Source: Aquimarina aquimarini (GTDB lineage: Bacteria; Bacteroidota; Bacteroidia; Flavobacteriales; Flavobacteriaceae). From it: a stretch of 64,000 bases of DNA. Positions within the stretch are counted from its first letter, which is position 1, and every line of letters begins with the position of its first letter. The position numbers and the translations under genes are program-made. Positions 52,840-61,374 of this stretch are shown one piece after another. The stretch lies in contig NZ_OMKE01000006.1 of NCBI RefSeq assembly GCF_900299535.1, forward strand, positions 62,001 through 126,000, written 5' to 3'. A model generated the notes under the pieces. It had not been told where the DNA came from and ran no database searches. It saw only the letters and a list, made by a program, of their open reading frames with translations.

Positions 52840-54939
52840 ATGAGCAACCTTGCAAATATTGCCATCATAGTGGTGGTAGCCTTAGTACTTCTCATCGTAC
52901 TATACTTTATAATAATCGCTATATTCTACAGAAAAATTCCGCAAGGAGAATCTCTAGTTCGTACTGGTTTTGGGGGTACATCTGTAGCTTTTGACAAAGG
53001 ATTATATGTAATCCCTGTATTGCATAAAATTGAAATCATGGATATTTCTATCAAAAAAATAGAAATCGAACGAACGGGTGTCAATGGGTTAATTTGTAAA
53101 GATAATATCAGAGCAGATATCAAAGTAGCTTTCTTTGTACGAGTGAATAAATCTGTTGAAGATATTATTAATGTTGCTCAAACTATTGGTTGTAACCGCG
53201 CATCAGAAATAGACACACTACGTAGTCTTTTTGATGCCAAATTCTCTGAAGCACTAAAAACAGTTGGAAAAAAGTTCGAATTTGTTGAATTGTATGAAGC
53301 CAGAAGAGAATTTAGAGATGAAATCATAAATATTATAGGAACTGACCTTAATGGTTATATTCTGGATGACTGTGCTATTGATGATCTAGAACAAACATCA
53401 CTAAATGTCTTAAAACCTGATAACATCCTTGATTCTGAAGGGATCAAAAAAATAACAGAACTCACCGCAGCTCAAAATATCAAGTCTAACCTTATCAAAC
53501 GTGACGAAGAAAAAGTAATTCGTAAACAAGATGTAGAAGCAAGAGAAGCAATTCTTGAATTAGACAAACAATTAGCCGAAAAAGAAGAACAACAAAGACG
53601 AGAAATCTCTAATATTAAATCTCGCGAAGAAGCAGAAATTTTAAAAGTTGCCGAAGAAGAACGGTTAAAATCTGAAACTGCTCGTATTGCTACTGAAGAA
53701 AAAGTAAAAGTAGCAGAAGAAAACATGGAACGCCAGGTTATTGTAGCAGCCAAAAACAAACAACGTACAGATGCTGTAGAAACAGAAAGAGTAGAAAAAG
53801 ACAGAATGCTAGAAGCTACTGAACGTGAACGTATTGTAACATTAGCACAAATCGAAAAAGAAAAAGTAGTTGAAGTAGAGAAGAAAAATATTCAGGATGT
53901 GATTCGGGATCGAGTTACACTAGAAAAAGGGGTCGTTGAAGAGCAAGAAAACATGAAAGACATTGAAGCTTTTAAAACTGCTGATCGAGAGAAACAAGTA
54001 AAAATTACAATTGCCGAAGCCAATGCACAAGAAGCTTTGATCACCACTATCAAAGCTGCAGAAGCTCAAAAAGAAGCTGCCAAGCAAAAAGCCGAAGAAA
54101 TCAATATCGAAGCACAAGCTCAAAAAGAAGCTAGTGAAAAAGAAGCAGAGGCTCGTAAAACATTGGCAGAAGCACAAGCCAAAGAAGAAGCCACTCTAGG
54201 AATGTCTGAAGCGCAAGTTATGCACGCCAAAGCAGATGCCAGAGAACGAGAAGGACTGGTTGAAGCAAACATTATAGAAAAGACAGCCAAAGCAGAAGCC
54301 GCAGGAACACTTGCCAAAGCAGAAGCAGTAAAAGAAGAAGGAGTTGCAGAAGCACATGTAATTAAAGAAAAAGCGCTTGCAGAAGCAGAAGGTAACAAAG
54401 AAATTGCACTTGCAGAAGCTGTTGGAATCGAAGAAAAAGCCGAGGCCATGAAAAAATTAGATGGTGTAGGTAAAGAGCACGAAGAATTCAAACTACGTCT
54501 AGACAAAGAATTACAAGTAGACCTTGCACATATCAATATACAAAAAGAAATTGCTGATGCACAAGCAGAAGTAATCGGAGAAGCTCTTAAAGCCGCAAAT
54601 ATTGATATTGTAGGAGGAGAAACCATGTTCTTTGATCAAATTGTAGGTCAAATCACAAAAGCAAAAGGAATCGACAGACTTGTAAAACATTCTGATAATA
54701 TACAAGATGTAAAAGATGCAATATTAGGTAGTGATGACGTAAAAGGAAATCTATTGCAAAAAATTAAAGAATTTGCGACTCAATACGGAATCTCTTCAGA
54801 GGATATCAAAAACCTTACAATAGCCAATCTTTTATTAGAATTAAAGCAAAAGACCACCGATCCATCAGAAAACAACATGTTTACAAACCTAATTAATCTT
54901 GCCAAAGGATTAGGGTTGTCTGATAAAAAACTGAAATAA
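52840..54939 (+). CDS. flotillin-like protein, YqiK type
   Basis: A 699-residue SPFH-family protein. One membrane anchor at 5-27, the SPFH/band 7 domain at about 35-210 (GESLVRTGFGGTSVAFDKG, ADIKVAFFVRVNKSVEDI, FVELYEARREFRDEII), then a very long Ala/Glu/Lys-rich coiled coil to about 570 with repeats such as EAEARKTLAEAQAKEEA and AEAVKEEGVAEAHVI, and a C-terminal domain (FFDQIVGQITKAKGIDRLVK). Flotillins build membrane-microdomain cages. It is directly downstream of the YqiJ-like gene and upstream of a strong hairpin and the AAA+ gene. The Ala/Glu bias makes antisense frames look open; these are shadows. Confidence 0.92.
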   Translation: MSNLANIAIIVVVALVLLIVLYFIIIAIFYRKIPQGESLVRTGFGGTSVAFDKGLYVIPVLHKIEIMDISIKKIEIERTGVNGLICKDNIRADIKVAFFVRVNKSVEDIINVAQTIGCNRASEIDTLRSLFDAKFSEALKTVGKKFEFVELYEARREFRDEIINIIGTDLNGYILDDCAIDDLEQTSLNVLKPDNILDSEGIKKITELTAAQNIKSNLIKRDEEKVIRKQDVEAREAILELDKQLAEKEEQQRREISNIKSREEAEILKVAEEERLKSETARIATEEKVKVAEENMERQVIVAAKNKQRTDAVETERVEKDRMLEATERERIVTLAQIEKEKVVEVEKKNIQDVIRDRVTLEKGVVEEQENMKDIEAFKTADREKQVKITIAEANAQEALITTIKAAEAQKEAAKQKAEEINIEAQAQKEASEKEAEARKTLAEAQAKEEATLGMSEAQVMHAKADAREREGLVEANIIEKTAKAEAAGTLAKAEAVKEEGVAEAHVIKEKALAEAEGNKEIALAEAVGIEEKAEAMKKLDGVGKEHEEFKLRLDKELQVDLAHINIQKEIADAQAEVIGEALKAANIDIVGGETMFFDQIVGQITKAKGIDRLVKHSDNIQDVKDAILGSDDVKGNLLQKIKEFATQYGISSEDIKNLTIANLLLELKQKTTDPSENNMFTNLINLAKGLGLSDKKLK

Positions 54940-54946
54940 AACAGCA

Positions 54947-54981
54947 TTGATTTCTCTCCTTGACTCAAGGAGAGAAATCAA
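54947..54981 (+). terminator. perfect 16-bp hairpin between flotillin and AAA+ gene
   Basis: TTGATTTCTCTCCTTG (54947-54962) and CAAGGAGAGAAATCAA (54966-54981), loop ACT. The T run after it is poor (TCTTATTTG), so it may be an attenuator or an RNA-stability element rather than a full stop. Confidence 0.6.
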
Positions 54982-55098
54982 TCTTATTTGCAAAGACACT
55001 CTTGTCTTTACTTATCAAAAAAGGTACTATTTGTTTCTTATTCAAAAAAAGAAACTAGCTCATTAAATCACTCTGATTAAACACTAGAGTATCATCAT

Positions 55099-58000
55099 AT
55101 GCAAGAAGAAAACAACAATCAACATACTCAATTGGATGGGGGCACTTATGAGATCATCCAAAACCGTTTGCAAAAACATAAAGGAGAACTCCAAAATCGC
55201 CTTATACGACTTAATGACGCACGTAAAGATGTTTTTGGTAATGTAGAAACCAAGTTAATTGCAAATAACCGCATTAATACAGAACATAACTGTATAGCTC
55301 AAGATATTGTTACCATTGGTCAATATTGTCTTTTTGGATATAATGTTCATTTTGGGTTACGTACCGAGATTACACTTGCAGATGTATTTAGTATCTATAC
55401 TTATACCGATGATCATTTTGTTGCAAAGCCTTTAGACCTAATCAATGATACTATCTTCATTGGTGAATTCACTAATCTCTATAAATATTATCGCAATACC
55501 GTATTTTCAAAATTTGCAATTGTTGGCAACTATTTGCATATGGTATTTCAGCTCAGTGATAGTATCACAGATATCAAAACCTTTAAATGGTTGATTAATG
55601 AAGGACAACTTACCTATGTAGATAATCGCAGTGAGCATGAATTCAAGTTTCCTAAACAACATGAGTTTAATTGGACAGAAGTTACCCGAGATATGCACCG
55701 CTACGGCACACACCCTCATATCTCTATCCTTGATAAAGTTTTTGTTGAAACTGTAGGAGGTGATTTAACCATCAAAATAGAAGATAACACAGATCAAGGT
55801 AAAGGTATTCTTGATGAAGCTGTAGAGCACATAGATCAGACACTAGATGATGGACAATATCGCTTTGCAGACTTAGGAAATCTTATTGCGTTAGAAATCA
55901 AACCTTTTCAAGAAAACCCCCGTCATTTTGTATACAACCATAAAATACAGGAAGTCAAAAAAATTGACAGCATAAAAGATTCCTGTATATTGCTCCCTGA
56001 TGATCAGGGAATCATATATCCCAACGGATATTATCTGCAATCTGGAGATTTTAAGCTATTTACCAATGAGGTATCCAATGTTAAGTTTCAGGAAAAAATA
56101 AGTTCTCCCAACGGAGAAGATTTCTTATATGTATTTTATCAAAGTAATAAGGGGTTATACACCCTTATGTCGTATAATATCATAGAACAAGAAGTAAAAA
56201 CACCTATTATCTGTAATGGATTTACAATTCTGGAACATGGCGAATTATGCTATTTCAGAACCGAAAATGAACAAACAAAACACCATGTAATACAAATTTG
56301 GCAAACCCCTTTTATAAAAGGAGATGTATTACCATCAAAACATACCGACACCCTTCTTTACAAAATTGGCAATAAAGACATAGTCAAAGCCATGGCAGAG
56401 TGTAATGCGCTGATCACTCTGCTTAGTAAAGAAGATAATTATGACGGATTATATGACGATCTCGCTAAATTTTCTAATGATATTATTGACAGTTATTATT
56501 GGATTAGAGAAGAAGAGACATATAGACTTGATACTCCTCTAGAAGAAATTAATGGCGCCGCCAATGCCGCGATTGATGAATTTGAAAAAGTAGTTCAATT
56601 ACGTAAAACAGCTTCTACTATTACTAAAGAAACTGAGGATAAAGCAACACATATTTTTGGTAAAATAAAAAGTAGCTCTTTTCGTGCTATCGATGATTTT
56701 GTATCTGTTCTATCGCAATTACGCACCTTAAGAGGAGAAGTAATAGGACTTAATGATATTAGATATGTAGACAAGCAATTTATTGAAACCTTAGAAACAG
56801 AAATTGCAGAGCAATCAGAGAAAATATCACAACGATGTGTTCAGTTTTTATTAGATGATAAATCACTACTCCCCTATCATGATCGAGTAGATGAAAAACA
56901 AATCGAACTCGATAAAATCAACAAAGTAATCAATGCAAAAAAACTAGAAGAAGAGGTAACTCAAATTGCTACCGATCTAGAAATGTTGATCGACATTGTT
57001 TCCAACCTACAGATAGAAGACACCTCACATTCTACAAAAATTATCGATAATATCTCTCTGATTTTTGCAACCATCAATCAGCTTAAAGCAGGGATCAAAA
57101 ACAAAATCAAGTCTCTAGGAAGCAAAGAAGCTAACGCAGAATTTGCTGCACAGATTAAACTTGTAGATCAAAGTATTATCAATTACCTTGATATTGCCAA
57201 TACACCAGAAAAGACTGATGAGTTATTAAACAAAATATCTATTCAATTAGAAGATCTAGAAGGGCGATTTGCCGATTTTGAAGATTTTATCACACTCATT
57301 ATAGAAAAGCGAGAAGAAGTTTATAATGCTTTTGAAGCTCGCAAAAATAGCCTAATAGAAGCCAGAAACAAAAAGGCTGTGGCACTAGAAAATGCCGCAA
57401 AAAGAATCTTAAAAGGAGTCACAAAAAAAGCACTCAGCTTTGCGTCTGCACTAGATATCAACGGGTATTTTGCATCAGATTTAATGATCAATAAATTGAG
57501 GGATATCATATCTCAATTAAAAGAATTAGATGATGCTGGCAAAGCAGAAGCCATTGAAACTGCCTTAAAAGTTGCCAAAGAAGACGCTACACGAAAACTA
57601 AAAGACAAACAAGATCTCTATGAAGATGGAGAAAACATTATCAAACTAGGTAAACACAAATTTGGTGTAAATAAACAACCATTAGATTTAACCATCATAT
57701 ACAAAAATAACACGCTGGCATATCACCTTACAGGAACCGATTTTTATAAAGAGATCACCAATGAGGTTTTACTAAAATCAAAGAAATACTGGGATCAAGA
57801 GTTAATTTCAGAAAATCAATACATTTATCGAGCGAGCTACCTGGCTTATAAAATCTATACCACCTATAACCAAAACACAAATCAGACTGATAATCTTGTT
57901 AATGTATCACAATCTACAACAGAAATAACAAACCGAGATCTTACATCATTCAACGAAAAAGAGTTACTAGAACTTGTAAAATCTGAAAGCAGTAAAAATT

Positions 58001-60063
58001 ATGCAGAGGGGTATATAAAGGGAGTTCATGATATTGATGCTTGCAAAATTCTTAAAGTATTAATCACCTTAGATCACGATTTGGGGTTACTACGATTCAC
58101 ACCAAACACCAGAGCTCTTGCACAATATTTCTGGTACAGTCAGAATCCCGATAAACAAACGTATTGGAACACTACAATTAAAGCTTCTGGAGAAGTATTA
58201 GACGTTTTTCCTGATAGTGATGAATATCACAAAGTAATCACCCATCTAGAATCAGAAATCCTTGATTCAGAACTACTCAAAAACCTGATTCAAGAAACCA
58301 ACAACACAAAAGAGATCACGAATAATATTGCAACTTATCTGTTTAACGAACTACAAAACAATCACACCTTTTGTATTAGTCAAACTGCAAATGAACTTTC
58401 TGAAACTTTTATTGCTACACTCAAAAAGAAAAAAGTATTTGTCAAATTTAAAGACGCTCTTCAATTAGACAACAAAACGCGCACCAATGGAAACACTAAT
58501 TGGAATGATAGAATAAATCTTGCCTTACAATGGGTTACTTCTTACATAAAAACGCATCATCCATCCCAGATTCAATACGCTCATGAAGTTGTCTCTGTCT
58601 TACTATTTAAAGACGAATCCACCTCAGAAATCATCCATGTTACCCCTTCACAAGCCATCGATGACCTAAAAGGAAGTCACAAAACCATTGATCAAGGTGT
58701 ATTCGATTTTAATTACCATAGTTTTATTTCGACACTAAAAGAGTATACAAAAATAGAAGTCCCTGCTTTTAATGCCTATCGAGAAGCAAAACATAAAGTA
58801 ACCGAGGAATTAAAAGAAGACCTCAAGCTAAGTGAATTCAAACCCAAAGTCCTCTCTTCGTTTGTAAGAAACAAATTAATTGACCAAGTATACCTTCCTT
58901 TATTTGGAGATAACCTATCCAAACAACTAGGTAGTGTGGGCGAGAATAAACGTACCGATAGAATGGGTATGTTGTTACTAATATCTCCTCCTGGGTATGG
59001 TAAAACTACACTTATGGAGTATATGGCAAATAGACTGGGATTAGTATTTATGAAAATTAATGGGCCTGCAATTGGTCATGAAGTTACTTCTGTTGATCCA
59101 ATGTCTGCAAATAATGCTGCTACTAGAGAAGAGTTAAAAAAACTCAATCTTGCTTTCGAGATGGGAAACAATGTGATGCTATATCTTGATGATATCCAAC
59201 ACTGTAATCCAGAGTTTTTGCAAAAATTCATTTCATTGGCAGACGGAACCAGAAAAATAGAAGGAGTATATGATGGTAACCCAAAAACCTATGACCTACG
59301 TAGCAAAAGATTTTGCGTAATCATGGCTGGAAATCCATATACAGAAAGTGGTGATAAATTTCAGATCCCTGATATGTTAGCCAATCGTGCTGATATTTAT
59401 AATCTGGGAGACATAATTGGTGATACTGCTGATCTTTTCAAATTAAGCCTCATCGAGAATGCACTGACCTCTAATCCCGTACTGCACCAATTAAGCAGTA
59501 AATATTTTGACGACATCTACCAGCTTATTGAGATTGTTGAAAAAGGTTCTCAAGAAGGCATTGAACTCAAAGGAAATCATACCAAACAAGAAATACAAGA
59601 TTATATTTCTGTACTCAAAAAAGTAGTCACAATAAGAGACACGGTGCTCAAAGTAAACGAAACCTATATAAAATCTGCCGCGATGGAGGATGCATATCGC
59701 ACAGAACCTTCATTCAAACTACAAGGATCCTATAGAGATATGAGCAAGCTAGTCTCTAAGGTGGTTCCTATAATGAATGAGAAAGAATTACAAACACTTT
59801 TACTCTCTCATTATGAAAATGAATCTCAAACATTGACCAGCGCAGCCGAAGCCAACTTGCTCAAATATAAAGAAATGACTCAAATCATTACAAATGAAGA
59901 GCATACTCGTTGGGAAATTATCAAAGAAACTTTTATCAAGAATAATAAATTAAAAGGCTTTGGAGACAAAAACGAAATGGCACAAGTACTAGCCCAAATG
60001 ATGCAATTTAGTGATCATCTAGCAGGAATACAGAAGGTCTTAAAAAAAGGATTAGAAAAGTGA
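55099..60063 (+). CDS. giant AAA+ ATPase (annotated elsewhere as DNA repair ATPase)
   Basis: A 1654-residue cytoplasmic protein. Residues 1 to about 420 look beta-rich, perhaps a propeller-like domain (LTYVDNRSEHEFKFPKQHEFNW); about 450-870 are helical, coiled-coil forming; about 880-1230 are of unknown type; an AAA+ module follows at about 1270-1480 with Walker A SPPGYGKTTLMEYMA (from 1296), Walker B VMLYLDDIQ (about 1363) and sensor-type VIMAGNPYTESGDKFQIP, close to MoxR-like ATPases. The family name in databases, DNA repair ATPase, has little behind it that I know of. The operon with PspA and flotillin suggests an engine that remodels membrane-bound coiled-coil assemblies, as Vps4 does with ESCRT-III. 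Confidence 0.88.
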   Translation: MQEENNNQHTQLDGGTYEIIQNRLQKHKGELQNRLIRLNDARKDVFGNVETKLIANNRINTEHNCIAQDIVTIGQYCLFGYNVHFGLRTEITLADVFSIYTYTDDHFVAKPLDLINDTIFIGEFTNLYKYYRNTVFSKFAIVGNYLHMVFQLSDSITDIKTFKWLINEGQLTYVDNRSEHEFKFPKQHEFNWTEVTRDMHRYGTHPHISILDKVFVETVGGDLTIKIEDNTDQGKGILDEAVEHIDQTLDDGQYRFADLGNLIALEIKPFQENPRHFVYNHKIQEVKKIDSIKDSCILLPDDQGIIYPNGYYLQSGDFKLFTNEVSNVKFQEKISSPNGEDFLYVFYQSNKGLYTLMSYNIIEQEVKTPIICNGFTILEHGELCYFRTENEQTKHHVIQIWQTPFIKGDVLPSKHTDTLLYKIGNKDIVKAMAECNALITLLSKEDNYDGLYDDLAKFSNDIIDSYYWIREEETYRLDTPLEEINGAANAAIDEFEKVVQLRKTASTITKETEDKATHIFGKIKSSSFRAIDDFVSVLSQLRTLRGEVIGLNDIRYVDKQFIETLETEIAEQSEKISQRCVQFLLDDKSLLPYHDRVDEKQIELDKINKVINAKKLEEEVTQIATDLEMLIDIVSNLQIEDTSHSTKIIDNISLIFATINQLKAGIKNKIKSLGSKEANAEFAAQIKLVDQSIINYLDIANTPEKTDELLNKISIQLEDLEGRFADFEDFITLIIEKREEVYNAFEARKNSLIEARNKKAVALENAAKRILKGVTKKALSFASALDINGYFASDLMINKLRDIISQLKELDDAGKAEAIETALKVAKEDATRKLKDKQDLYEDGENIIKLGKHKFGVNKQPLDLTIIYKNNTLAYHLTGTDFYKEITNEVLLKSKKYWDQELISENQYIYRASYLAYKIYTTYNQNTNQTDNLVNVSQSTTEITNRDLTSFNEKELLELVKSESSKNYAEGYIKGVHDIDACKILKVLITLDHDLGLLRFTPNTRALAQYFWYSQNPDKQTYWNTTIKASGEVLDVFPDSDEYHKVITHLESEILDSELLKNLIQETNNTKEITNNIATYLFNELQNNHTFCISQTANELSETFIATLKKKKVFVKFKDALQLDNKTRTNGNTNWNDRINLALQWVTSYIKTHHPSQIQYAHEVVSVLLFKDESTSEIIHVTPSQAIDDLKGSHKTIDQGVFDFNYHSFISTLKEYTKIEVPAFNAYREAKHKVTEELKEDLKLSEFKPKVLSSFVRNKLIDQVYLPLFGDNLSKQLGSVGENKRTDRMGMLLLISPPGYGKTTLMEYMANRLGLVFMKINGPAIGHEVTSVDPMSANNAATREELKKLNLAFEMGNNVMLYLDDIQHCNPEFLQKFISLADGTRKIEGVYDGNPKTYDLRSKRFCVIMAGNPYTESGDKFQIPDMLANRADIYNLGDIIGDTADLFKLSLIENALTSNPVLHQLSSKYFDDIYQLIEIVEKGSQEGIELKGNHTKQEIQDYISVLKKVVTIRDTVLKVNETYIKSAAMEDAYRTEPSFKLQGSYRDMSKLVSKVVPIMNEKELQTLLLSHYENESQTLTSAAEANLLKYKEMTQIITNEEHTRWEIIKETFIKNNKLKGFGDKNEMAQVLAQMMQFSDHLAGIQKVLKKGLEK

Positions 60064-60270
60064 TGAATTTATTAACTCGATTCATTCATTAGTGCTTCGT
60101 TATAAAGTTTGAAAGCACAGTAAAAAAAGGACTTAACTTAATGACATTGAACAGGGTATGGTCGTGTTTTATTTTGAAATATTAGACAAAAAGGCACAGT
60201 TTATTGAGTAAATTTAAGTTGGAAATGGTATTAGATCGCTTTATAAAATCCCCCATCATAAGGACAAGGA
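60064..60270. other. gap after the AAA+ gene
   Basis: No intact gene. A fragment of about 24 codons (LNDIEQGMVVFYFEILDKKA, ending at 60211) reads like protein but has no start. Confidence 0.3.
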
Positions 60271-60501
60271 TTATTTTATATCTTTTAACAATTCAGAAAC
60301 GGTAATTCCATGAATTTCGGCGATCATATACAAAGTATCAATTCTATAATTAACACCTTCTTCCCAACGCCAAACACTTTTGTTTTCAAGATTATTTTCA
60401 ATAGCAAAATTGCTATAACTCGTATATCCCGCATTAATTCGTAATTCTTTAATACGCTTACCAATCGCTTTATGCCTTTGTTTCTCTTCATCAGATGCCA
60501 T
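60271..60501 (-). CDS. small XRE-type transcription factor
   Basis: A 76-residue helix-turn-helix protein from the ATG at 60501; an in-frame ATG at 60534 would add eleven hydrophobic residues that the conserved MASDEEKQRHKAIGKRIKEL does not need. Motif: AGYTSYSNFAIENNLENKSVWRWE, then YRIDTLYMIAEIHGITVSELL. It is the size of phage- or plasmid-type regulators. It lies at the edge of the T6SS cargo genes and faces away from them. Confidence 0.78.
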   Translation of the reverse strand: MASDEEKQRHKAIGKRIKELRINAGYTSYSNFAIENNLENKSVWRWEEGVNYRIDTLYMIAEIHGITVSELLKDIK

Positions 60502-60885
60502 AGAAACAAAAATCTTGTTAAAAATTAAAAACAAATACGTCTAAAAAGCCGATAAATTCTTATCTTTATGTTTTACAACTAATTAATCCCACAAGGATAT
60601 GTAATTAAAATCGATTATGGAATACTTATTTTACATTCAAAAGGGTTTGAAGTAGCAATTATAAAGTTTATTGATGATACTAAGAATTACTAGACAGTAG
60701 AACACAATAGTTGAGTTTGTATTAGCTTTTTTTGCTCCAAGAATACCCCGTTACCTATGCCCAAATCATCAAACACCTACTTATGCGCCTATGGCAAAAA
60801 TGATAACTAAAAAAATATAAAAATTAATATACTGTAATTCATAATCTTATTACATTACAGTGCCAACACTTTTAAAACCAAAAGA
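60502..60885. other. intergenic region with a gene remnant
   Basis: No intact gene. At 60583-60693 a 36-codon frame (LIPQGYVIKIDYG, GFEVAIIKFIDDTKNY) has good protein character but neither start nor family; it could be debris of an immunity-type gene. The rest presumably holds the PAAR gene promoter. Confidence 0.35.
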
Positions 60886-61362
60886 ATGAAAAAACTTGTT
60901 GCAACTGTAGGCGATCAACACACTTGCCCTATGTATAGCGGTACTACGCCCCATATAGGTGGTACAATTATTTCAGGCTCTCCCAATGTTTTTGTAAATG
61001 ACAGACCCGTAGCACGTATGGGTGATAAATGTATATGTGCCGATGGTTCAATATCAATTATCATTCAGGGAGAAACAGGAGTTTTGGTAAATGGTAAACC
61101 CATAGCCTATGTAGGCTGCATGACATCACATGGCGGGGTGATTACTACAGGACAACCCAATGTTATTATAGATATGGTTATGCCTGTAAAAACCTCTCAA
61201 TTGGTAACGATGCCTATAGAACTGATGCCACCAACACCCGCAAGAAATATGCTAGACAGAATTAATGCGCTTGCTAATTCTAAAAAAGCGAGAGAAGCAA
61301 AATCAAAACAACAAGAATTAAAAAAACACGGCTATCTGGTTGATGTTAATTTTAGTATGTAA
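60886..61362 (+). CDS. PAAR-domain protein (type VI secretion spike tip)
   Basis: A 158-residue protein. Residues 1-96 are a complete PAAR domain (VATVGDQHTCPMYSG, GGTIISGSPNVFVNDRPVAR, GDKCICADGS, GVLVNGKPIAYVGCMTSHGG, TTGQPNVII) with the His/Cys residues that bind the zinc at the tip. The last 60 residues are a Lys/Met/Pro-rich tail, probably a link to cargo or VgrG. Family knowledge: PAAR proteins sharpen the T6SS spike and carry effectors; Bacteroidota use the T6SSiii form. The effector gene begins 12 bases later. Confidence 0.94.
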   Translation: MKKLVATVGDQHTCPMYSGTTPHIGGTIISGSPNVFVNDRPVARMGDKCICADGSISIIIQGETGVLVNGKPIAYVGCMTSHGGVITTGQPNVIIDMVMPVKTSQLVTMPIELMPPTPARNMLDRINALANSKKAREAKSKQQELKKHGYLVDVNFSM

Positions 61363-61374
61363 ATCTGCTGTTTT

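Noticed and set aside
54120-54626. Minus-strand frame of 168 Ala/Ser-rich residues inside the flotillin gene
   Set aside because: Antisense shadow of the GAA/GCA-rich coiled-coil codons; the sense frame is clearly the gene.
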